This document shows, piece by piece, positions 26,091-30,537 of a stretch of DNA of 30,537 nucleotides. The first letter of the stretch is position 1; each line of letters begins with the position of its first letter. The position numbers were made by a program, and so were the translations under genes. This DNA is from a virus. Under the pieces are notes generated by a model, which had not been told where the DNA came from, did not search any database, and worked only from the letters and a program-made list of their open reading frames with translations. Location: IMG/VR virus record IMGVR_UViG_3300035180_002510, positions 1-30,537 of that record; one strand, given 5' to 3'.

Positions 26091-26444
26091 CTACGCCTCC
26101 AGGTGCTCCATCAGCTTCCGCTTCACTTCCTTCGGCGTCCGGAAGAGCACCGTCCACCGCGCATCCACCTTCATGACCTTCTGCTTCGTGGGCACGAAAG
26201 AACGACGGGCATTCCGCCGGTGGGCCACCAGCGACCCGAACCCTCGGATCTCCACCCGAAGGCCTGCATACAGCGCGTTCGTCAGGGTGCTGAACACCTC
26301 GTCCACCACTTCCCGAACCCGGACCTTCGGGATACTCAAGATCCCCTGCGCGTCCAATGCGCGCACCACCTCCGCCGCCAGGGCATCCCGCCCCAACGTC
26401 CCGCTCTTGTTCCGATCCTTCATCCCGCCAAGATCCTGTGCCAT
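26091..26444 (-). CDS. HU/IHF-family DNA-binding protein, 117 aa
   Basis: ATG 26444 follows GGAGGT with a 6-base spacer; the longer frame to 26483 lacks a ribosome site. The protein carries the family core: a helical N-terminal half (LAAEVVRALDAQGILS, VREVVDEVFSTLTNAL), the RVEIRGFGSLVAH beta hairpin (63-75), an arm with RRNARRSFVPT (76-86), and a C-terminal helix. Known members bend DNA and form dimers. It may help packaging, replication or site-specific recombination. The gene is separated from the packaging genes by a terminator. Confidence 0.85.
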   Translation of the reverse strand: MAQDLGGMKDRNKSGTLGRDALAAEVVRALDAQGILSIPKVRVREVVDEVFSTLTNALYAGLRVEIRGFGSLVAHRRNARRSFVPTKQKVMKVDARWTVLFRTPKEVKRKLMEHLEA

Positions 26445-26552
26445 GGAACTACCTCCAGAAAAGTTGCACCCACCGAAGGGCAACGAGTTAAATCACATGG
26501 TCTGCCATAAACACATCAAGCGCAAGGGAGAGAACCCTGATTTACAAGGGTG

Positions 26553-26611
26553 TATCGTTAATGTTTCCTGTGGCAATCCATGGTGTTTCCAGTGTGATTC
26601 CAGAGGAAACA
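26553..26611. promoter_or_regulatory. Operator-like cluster TGTTTCC / GGAAACA
   Basis: TGTTTCC occurs at 26562-26568 and 26584-26590, and its reverse complement GGAAACA at 26605-26611. The last two form an inverted repeat with a 14-base spacer. The preceding TATCGTTAATGTTTCCT (26553-26569) is nearly repeated at 26834-26850. The cluster lies upstream of the HU-like gene, where a repressor might act on leftward transcription. Confidence 0.5.
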
Positions 26612-26833
26612 TTCACACTCGTTTTCTCAGTACATAATCAATATCATGACAAGTAATGTTTTCTTTCGCGCTGGTGTAAAATTGGCATAAGTGCTTTATA
26701 TTATGATTGTTACATGAATGGCTATATGGCCTAACTCATCTGACCGTAAAAGTACAGTAAACATGTCACAACAGAATATTTGCTTTACACCTCGCCCCGA
26801 AACGCCACATAAACTCAATGGAATCAGCGCTGT

Positions 26834-26859
26834 TATCGATAATGTTTCCTCGGGAAACA
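26834..26859. promoter_or_regulatory. Operator-like palindrome TGTTTCC-tcg-GGAAACA
   Basis: The palindrome occupies 26843-26859 with 7-base arms around 3 bases. The 17 bases from 26834 nearly copy those at 26553. It matches the arms of the cluster upstream of the HU-like gene, so the same protein probably binds both. Confidence 0.5.
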
Positions 26860-27000
26860 ACTTGGCAGACTGGAAAGGGAAAGGGAAATGGAAAGGAGTA
26901 CCCCCATAACCCCCTTTTCATGGCTTTCCAATCTGCTCCCTCATGCCTTTGGCCCATGGATTTTTTGAAACGCCGAGTATAGGTAAGGGTATCAATAAAC

Positions 27001-27028
27001 AAAAAAAGGGGGGGGGATCCGGACCCCC
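27001..27028 (-). terminator. Candidate leftward intrinsic terminator with a G/C stem and T7
   Basis: On the minus strand GGGGG (27028-27024) pairs with CCCCC (27016-27012) around TCCGGAT; four more C and then seven T follow (27007-27001). It would stop leftward transcription that enters from the right. No leftward gene immediately upstream was identified. Confidence 0.4.
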
Positions 27029-27039
27029 ATAGGGGGGGG

Positions 27040-27060
27040 TGAGACCCCCGGGGGGTCTCA
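27040..27060. repeat. Perfect 10-bp inverted repeat
   Basis: TGAGACCCCC (27040-27049) and GGGGGTCTCA (27051-27060) pair around a single G. It lies in a run of G and C tracts and could fold as a hairpin or bind a protein. No gene is close enough to assign a role. Confidence 0.6.
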
Positions 27061-27138
27061 TGGAGGCCCGGCCCCCAGACCTGGCCGCCTGGGCGCTGCG
27101 CGTTCCCTTGGTCGCGCCTGGTCTCGTGCTGCTGGCTT

Positions 27139-27190
27139 GGGGGTGGGGTGGGCGGATCGGCCCAGGGCCCCCTCCCCCACCCCATCCCCC
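27139..27190. repeat. Long G/C-tract inverted repeat
   Basis: GGGGGTGGGGTGGG (27139-27152) can pair with 27176-27190 over 14 base pairs with one bulged base. The minus strand here holds several G runs of four or more, so a G-quadruplex is possible as an alternative fold. Confidence 0.5.
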
Positions 27191-27217
27191 CCCCCATCCA
27201 AAAATCACGAATCCGGG

Positions 27218-27252
27218 GCCGATCTGATTGGTAATCAGTGGGTCAGATCGGC
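27218..27252. repeat. Inverted repeat with a nested alternative hairpin
   Basis: GCCGATCTGA (27218-27227) and TCAGATCGGC (27243-27252) are perfect 10-base arms. A second hairpin, CTGATT-ggt-AATCAG (27224-27238), uses part of the first arm, so the two folds exclude each other. Confidence 0.6.
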
Positions 27253-27543
27253 TAGACGCGCATGATTGCTAGATCCTGGCGCATTCCGCCTCAGTTTGCC
27301 TCCGCAATGCCTCCAGGAGATGCCTCCAGGGTGGCCTCTGTGGGTCAGGCCGCGGACCCAGATCGGGGTCAGCCGAGGCCATCTCGGGGCCATCCCACCC
27401 AGGGTCGCCCTGACCTGGTGGGGAGGATAGGGCAGGGTAGCGACCAGGGGGCGTCAGGCCGAAAACAAGGGGGTCTGGCTATGTGGTAGTGGCCCAGACA
27501 ACCCAGAATCGTTTCTAGGGGCATTTCTGCGCAATCTAGGGCG

Positions 27544-27590
27544 TGTCCACTTGTGGACGATTTTTGGCTCAGGGTGTCGAAATGTGGACA
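27544..27590. promoter_or_regulatory. DnaA-box-like cluster with an inverted repeat
   Basis: GTCCAC-tt-GTGGAC (27545-27558) and TGTGGACA (27583-27590) resemble the TTGTCCACA form of DnaA boxes known in some high-GC bacteria. Three matches fall within 47 bases. A repressor binding site is an alternative reading. Confidence 0.35.
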
Positions 27591-27606
27591 GTCGGACGGG
27601 GTTGTG

Positions 27607-27621
27607 TGACGCAATGCGTCA
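27607..27621. promoter_or_regulatory. 15-bp palindrome TGACGCA-a-TGCGTCA
   Basis: The arms are perfect around a single A. The size and symmetry fit a dimeric transcription factor site. It lies beside the DnaA-box-like cluster and before an A+T-rich segment. Confidence 0.5.
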
Positions 27622-27717
27622 TCCCGAAACCCCAGCGAAAGCATTTTTCCCAATGGTTGACCTTTCGGTCCAGTTTCGGGGAAAAGGCCAGAGTCAGGGC
27701 GTTGATGGCATTCCAGG

Positions 27718-27740
27718 GTGTTTCCGGAGTGGTTCCAGAG
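27718..27740. promoter_or_regulatory. Distant near-copy of the operator element at 26583
   Basis: The 23 bases from GTGTTTCC to CCAGAG match 26583-26605 at 20 of 23 positions and in the same orientation, about 1.1 kb apart. Its position before the rightward genes resembles paired operators that flank a regulatory region. Confidence 0.45.
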
Positions 27741-27805
27741 TGGTGCCGGGTGCTTTTTTGGAGGGGATGGGAGTCGAGGCTCGAGAGAGAAAAAGGGCTT
27801 TCACC

Positions 27806-27858
27806 CAAGAAGAGAGATAAGTTAAGTAAGATAGAAACAATATAGAATAATTATACTC
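27806..27858. other. A+T-rich segment flanked by GA and CT tracts
   Basis: This stretch is about 75% A+T in a G+C-rich genome and is flanked by GAGAGAGA (27783-27790) and CTCTCTCTC (27856-27864), which can pair. A TATAAT sequence reads on the minus strand (27855-27850), and TATACT on the plus strand (27852-27857). It may be a promoter pair or an unwinding element next to the DnaA-like sites. Confidence 0.45.
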
Positions 27859-27965
27859 TCTCTCTTGCTTACGCAGTGACCCTCTCGTTTTGGCCTCCTT
27901 GAATCGAGGCAATAAGGGAGGGATGACCGGCCACAAAATTTTTTCAGGAATCTTTCGTCCTGCCC

Positions 27966-27995
27966 TTGACGTATCCATCTGCATATCTCTACGCT
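27966..27995 (+). promoter_or_regulatory. Candidate promoter for the rightward small genes
   Basis: TTGACG (27966-27971) is followed after 18 bases by TACGCT (27990-27995), a fair -35 and a weak -10 match, about 45 bases before the first rightward start codon. Base content is otherwise unremarkable. Confidence 0.35.
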
Positions 27996-28040
27996 GTATC
28001 CAGGAGTGGGCAGGGACCCACCTACAAGGGAGGCACCGAG

Positions 28041-28301
28041 ATGTCAACCGCCAATGGAATCAAGCACTTCTCTGATGAGGGCTTGGACGTGGTTCTGAGG
28101 CGCCACGCCCAGCAGCTGGTGGATGCCCTGGGTGGTTCGTTCACCTGGGTCATGGGGACAGATGGCGATGGCTACGTGGTCACGCTGCCGGATGGGCGGG
28201 TGATCCGGCTGGTGGTGGAGGAGGCAAGCGTCTGCCTCTGTTGTGGTGCGCTGGTCGCAACTGGTGAAGGCCAGTGCCATGAGTGCCAGGGAGGTGAGTG
28301 A
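28041..28301 (+). CDS. Small protein with a C-terminal Cys motif, 86 aa
   Basis: ATG 28041 follows GGGAGG with a 7-base spacer; an upstream in-frame ATG at 27966 has no ribosome site and lies in the candidate promoter. The N-terminal part (GLDVVLRRHAQQLVDALGG) is helical, followed by a strand pair (YVVTLPDGRVIRLVVEE). The C-terminus carries C-L-C-C and C-H-E-C, a likely zinc ribbon. It is the first gene of a three-gene overlapping set. Small zinc-ribbon proteins of early phage operons are common but of diverse function. Confidence 0.7.
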   Translation: MSTANGIKHFSDEGLDVVLRRHAQQLVDALGGSFTWVMGTDGDGYVVTLPDGRVIRLVVEEASVCLCCGALVATGEGQCHECQGGE

Positions 28302-28714
28302 TGCTGAGCCCCCGCATCCATAGCCTCGACCACTTCCGGAGCCTGACCCGCTTCACAGTCCGTCATGACTGGCGGATGCCTGAGACAGGGCTGGTGTTCC
28401 GTGTGACGAACGCGACCTACCAGACCGTGGCGATCCTGCCCAAGAACGAGAGTCAGGACCGTCACCGGGCGCAGGTGATCCTGCGGCAGCTCGGCACGAC
28501 TCGGACCTTTACGGAGCCGCTGGACGAGCTTTGGAGCGGGATGGACCGGGGCGTGTTCGGTTCTCCGCGCTACTCGCGCCTGTCCGTGCGTTGGAATCCG
28601 TTGTGGGTGGAGAAGTCCATCGCTCGGCATGCGCGGAAGGTGGCGCGGGAGCGTGCGCGGGTTCGGCGGTTCCTGGTGGCCGCTGGCCTGGTGGTGGAAG
28701 GGGGTGTGGCATGA
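28301..28714 (+). CDS. Small basic protein, 137 aa, unknown
   Basis: ATG 28301 shares one base with the preceding stop (TGATG), with GGAGG 6 bases upstream. The product starts MLSPRIHSLDHFRSLTRFTV and contains FRVTNATYQTVAIL and a Lys/Arg-rich C-terminal helix (EKSIARHARKVARERARVRR). This basic helix could bind nucleic acid or be a membrane-associated piece. No family was recognised. Confidence 0.65.
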   Translation: MLSPRIHSLDHFRSLTRFTVRHDWRMPETGLVFRVTNATYQTVAILPKNESQDRHRAQVILRQLGTTRTFTEPLDELWSGMDRGVFGSPRYSRLSVRWNPLWVEKSIARHARKVARERARVRRFLVAAGLVVEGGVA

Positions 28715-28920
28715 GTGCCCCCACCGATCTACCCACGTCCCTCCTGCGTGAGATCGAGGCAGCCCTGGATTGGGCGGCCAGCGAGGCTCGCGAGTCCGCC
28801 AGGAACTGCCCGCTCGACTCGGACGCTGCCGCGCTGAATGCACGGGCCGACAGCCTGGACAACCTCTGCGCTACCGTCCACGGCATTCTGCGCATGCGTT
28901 GCGCGGCACATCCCTGTTGA
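28711..28920 (+). CDS. Small helical protein, 69 aa, unknown
   Basis: ATG 28711 overlaps the preceding stop (ATGA), so coupled translation is likely. The protein (MSAPTDLPTSLLREIEAAL...) is Ala/Glu/Arg-rich and helical, ending VHGILRMRCAAHPC. Just after its end another frame continues a helical, coding-like sequence, so a frameshift is suspected. Confidence 0.6.
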   Translation: MSAPTDLPTSLLREIEAALDWAASEARESARNCPLDSDAAALNARADSLDNLCATVHGILRMRCAAHPC

Positions 28921-29050
28921 CAGCATTATCGCCGCCTGGGACGCCGCCTGGGCTGCTGCTAGGGACGCAGCCAGGGCCGAACATGCTGAGGTTGTTCGCC
29001 GCTACTTCCCGCAATTTCCCGAGATCAACGGGGTGGGGGTAGTCGCATGA
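28901..29050 (+). pseudogene. Possible frameshifted continuation of the preceding small gene
   Basis: From about 28901 a frame one base ahead reads HIPVDSIIAAWDAAWAAARD and continues to YFPQFPEING, with strong coding-like repetition of Ala/Trp/Asp/Arg codons. It has no usable start codon with a ribosome site in this interval. It could be the lost C-terminal half of the 69-residue protein, joined by one base change, or a separate remnant. Confidence 0.4.
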
Positions 29051-29096
29051 AAAACACCGCACAGATCGGGGTGCAGGGTTTGAAACCAGTTTGAAA

Positions 29097-29498
29097 CTAT
29101 TTGGTTTTGACCTCGCTAAGCGACCGCCAAACGCCAGTATTTGTAACCGTCCACGTAAACCCAGAATAGGTATCCAATAGAAAAGTGTTTTTGGCTGCCA
29201 GCCCGGACGTGAATATTTGGAACCTTGGATGAGGCTGCTTGGCGTTAAACTGAGGGATAGGGTCCACAATCATGCTATCCCACGCGAGGGACCCATCGCC
29301 TTTAACCACAAGTTGGTACACTTCTCCCGTGAACCTATCGAGCAAGTAAGTCCACTTAACCGTCAATTCCGATTGAACTATTTCGAATCTTGCGTTTGGT
29401 GGGGGGGTGGTGAACTGGTGGACGTTGTTGGGTAGATCCTGCGCCACACAGGTCGCGATCATGGCCCCAGCCATTACAGCCCACAGAACCCACCTCAT
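29097..29498 (-). CDS. Secreted small protein, 133 aa, with a duplicated domain (moron-like)
   Basis: ATG 29498 follows GGAGG with a 6-base spacer. The N-terminus MRWVLWAVMAGAMIATCVAQ is a clear signal peptide, with a likely cut after the Ala-Gln region. The mature part has two similar units: RFEIVQSELTVKWTYLLDRF and RFQIFTSGLAAKNTFLLDTY, each followed by a short hydrophobic strand. The gene is alone, on the strand opposite its neighbours, and less G+C-rich. These signs suggest an accessory gene that serves a lysogenic host or its envelope. No function is assigned. Confidence 0.75.
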   Translation of the reverse strand: MRWVLWAVMAGAMIATCVAQDLPNNVHQFTTPPPNARFEIVQSELTVKWTYLLDRFTGEVYQLVVKGDGSLAWDSMIVDPIPQFNAKQPHPRFQIFTSGLAAKNTFLLDTYSGFTWTVTNTGVWRSLSEVKTK

Positions 29499-29596
29499 AA
29501 TCACCCTCCAATATCCAGGCCCTTGACAACATACACCCATTGCCCCTACCTTTGTTCATCGGGCCTTCAAATCCCGACGAACCAAAGGACGGAAGC

Positions 29597-29728
29597 ATGG
29601 CAGATTGCCGGGAGTGCGGAGATATAAGGCGCTGCAAGCGCACGAATAATCCCGCTCTGAGCTGCGTTACCTTTGGCGCATCGTCAGGGTTTGAAGCTCC
29701 CGGTTCGGCCAGACAACGCCCCGCCTAG
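29597..29728 (+). CDS. Very small Cys-containing protein, 43 aa
   Basis: ATG 29597 follows AGGA with a 7-base spacer. The N-terminus MADCRECGDIRRCKRTNN holds C-x-x-C with two further cysteines, a likely small zinc-binding piece. The C-terminus is low in structure, and its stop lies in the loop of a hairpin. Confidence 0.45.
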   Translation: MADCRECGDIRRCKRTNNPALSCVTFGASSGFEAPGSARQRPA

Positions 29729-29734
29729 CGGGGC
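29718..29734. terminator. 7-bp hairpin with weak T tail
   Basis: GCCCCGC-cta-GCGGGGC is followed by TTCATC on the plus strand. It may be a weak terminator or mRNA stabiliser between the very small genes. A second short hairpin (CCGGC...GCCGG) lies just after it at 29750-29766. Confidence 0.45.
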
Positions 29735-29786
29735 TTCATCACGTACCGCCCGGCATTCAAAGCCGGCCCCCCCAAAGGAGGCTCCC

Positions 29787-29909
29787 ATGAGCCAATCCCT
29801 CACCTTCGGCGAGCTGTGCGAAGCCCTCGCCCTCGCCGCCGATCTTGGCATCAGCCCCAAGGATGCCGCCTCCCTCTACCTCGCCGCGATGACCGTGCAG
29901 GTGGCATGA
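29787..29909 (+). CDS. Very small helical protein, 40 aa
   Basis: ATG 29787 follows AAAGGAGG with a 5-base spacer, one of the best ribosome sites here. The product (MSQSLTFGELCEALALAADL) is a two-helix acidic peptide ending LAAMTVQVA. Its stop overlaps the start of the antirepressor gene (ATGA), so the two are probably translated together. Confidence 0.6.
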   Translation: MSQSLTFGELCEALALAADLGISPKDAASLYLAAMTVQVA

Positions 29910-30537
29910 TGGGCATCCAGACCTTCACCTTCAACGCCAAGGCGCCCATCCGGACCCTCCTGAAGGGCGAGGAACCCTGGTTTGTGGCCGCCGATGTGTG
30001 CGCGGCCCTGGAGATCGAGAAACATCGTGACGCGGTAGCAAGGCTCGATGAGGACGAAAGGGGGTCGGTAATAGTGGACACCCTTGGCGGTCCCCAGGAA
30101 TCGGCTGCAATCTCCGAATCCGGCCTCTACACCCTGATCCTCCGGTCCCGCAAGCCGCAGGCACGCGCCTTCCGCCGCTGGGTGACGCACGAGGTGCTCC
30201 CCGCCCTGCGCCGGGGTGGCCGGTACGAACTCCCCACCGAGCCCCCCGCTGGTGCCATCTCCGGCGCCTCGGTCCTGCAGTACGAGGGCCAGCCCATCCG
30301 TGTCTTCCAGCACCAGGGCCAGCCCTGGGTCTCCGCCAAGGACCTCTGCCTCGCCTGTGGCTACTCCTGGCACAAGGGCGGCTCCCTGGTCGTGAACGTG
30401 CCGCCCGACCTCAAGGGCCTCGCCCTGATGGGAACACTGGAGGGCTGCTCCCGTCAGCATGTCCTGGTTCTGTCCCTCGCCGGGGTCAAGGTCTTCTCGT
30501 CTCGGGCCCGCTACATCGAGGTCCAGGGCCTCTATCG
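29906..30537 (+). CDS. BRO-N family antirepressor-like protein with two BRO-N-like domains (partial at the window edge)
   Basis: The start is ATG 29906, with a second ATG at 29909. Residues 1 to about 108 are a classical BRO-N domain: TFNAKAPIRTLLKGEEPWF, VAADVCAALEI, DEDERGS, SESGLYTLILRSRKPQARAF and RRWVTHEVLPALR. Residues about 125-210 begin a second similar domain (QPIRVFQHQGQPWVSAKDLC, then LSLAGVKVFSS). Many phages use such proteins as antirepressors or DNA-binding regulators. The C-terminus is outside the window. Confidence 0.85.
   Translation, partial: MMGIQTFTFNAKAPIRTLLKGEEPWFVAADVCAALEIEKHRDAVARLDEDERGSVIVDTLGGPQESAAISESGLYTLILRSRKPQARAFRRWVTHEVLPALRRGGRYELPTEPPAGAISGASVLQYEGQPIRVFQHQGQPWVSAKDLCLACGYSWHKGGSLVVNVPPDLKGLALMGTLEGCSRQHVLVLSLAGVKVFSSRARYIEVQGLY

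Larger units (their letters stand above)
26445..28040. other. Regulatory region without a convincing gene (about 1.6 kb)
   Basis: This gap between leftward late and rightward genes has no frame with both a good ribosome site and protein-like sequence. It contains several inverted repeats, operator-like sites, two candidate terminators, a G/C-tract structured stretch, and an A+T-rich segment. A short frame at 26718-26909 has no ribosome site and overlaps the operator-like repeats, so it was not accepted. Homopolymer runs (nine Gs at 27008-27016, and longer C runs near 27185-27195) could also reflect sequencing uncertainty. Confidence 0.7.

Noticed and set aside
26680-26700. Sigma-54-like TTGGCATAAGTGC sequence
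   Set aside because: The GG and GC elements are three bases too close for a sigma-54 promoter.
26718-26909. Short plus-strand frame in the regulatory region, ending WKGKGKWKGVPP
   Set aside because: It has no ribosome site, overlaps the operator-like palindrome, and matches no family I know. A repressor fragment is conceivable but not supported.
27543-27845. Plus-strand frame of about 100 codons over the DnaA-like cluster
   Set aside because: It starts with GTG without a ribosome site and reads across palindromes and the A+T-rich segment. The composition is not protein-like.
29078-29097. Direct repeat TTTGAAAC-cag-TTTGAAAC
   Set aside because: It is only two short copies between convergent genes and shows no further structure; no role can be supported.
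29597-29710. Possible tRNA-like stretch
   Set aside because: No cloverleaf with proper arms could be drawn; the stretch is better explained as a very small gene followed by a hairpin.

Overview
The window is part of a bacteriophage or prophage genome of high G+C content (most genes look about 63-67% G+C by eye, with local A+T-rich islands). The portal, scaffold, HK97-type coat, adaptor, nozzle-like and ejection-type proteins occur without any tape-measure, major tail tube or sheath gene, so the particle is most likely a short-tailed podovirus with P22-like gene order. The host cannot be named from the sequence. It is a high-GC bacterium, and a small secreted protein with a classical signal peptide fits a bacterial accessory (moron) gene. 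No integrase, repressor, endolysin or holin was recognised here.

Left block (1-26444, all on the minus strand, read right to left): an HU/IHF-like protein, an intrinsic terminator, terminase small and large subunits, portal, a small gene overlapping the portal 3' end, scaffold, major coat protein, putative decoration protein, a small unknown, head-tail adaptor, a second adaptor that appears split into two cistrons with an Ig-like domain at the break, a short tail-tip protein, an 895-residue nozzle/hub protein, its small partner, a collagen-like fibre, a 525-residue virion protein, a small basic protein, a GNAT-type acetyltransferase, two ejection-type proteins, and a giant open frame of at least 2,125 residues that leaves the window. 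The giant protein starts with a triplicated 19-residue motif. It then carries membrane-active-like segments, a coiled coil, an ADP-ribosyltransferase-like domain, an N6-adenine methyltransferase and the start of a helicase, so it resembles a DarB-type antirestriction protein ejected with the DNA.

The most unusual feature is inside this giant gene. Two small out-of-frame genes, each with a consensus ribosome binding site, lie exactly in two interdomain linkers (4231-4437 and 2797-3147). Each ends within a few codons of the start of the next large domain.

Middle block (26445-28040): about 1.6 kb without a convincing gene. It holds repeated TGTTTCC/GGAAACA operator-like sites, a near-duplicate 23-bp element at both ends, several strong inverted repeats, a G/C-tract structured stretch, DnaA-box-like sites beside an A+T-rich segment, and candidate promoters. 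It separates the leftward late genes from rightward genes and is probably the regulatory and perhaps replication control region.

Right block (28041-30537, mostly plus strand): three tightly overlapped small genes, a possible frameshifted remnant, one opposite-strand secreted-protein gene of different composition, two very small genes, and the start of a BRO-type antirepressor with two BRO-N-like domains, cut by the window edge.
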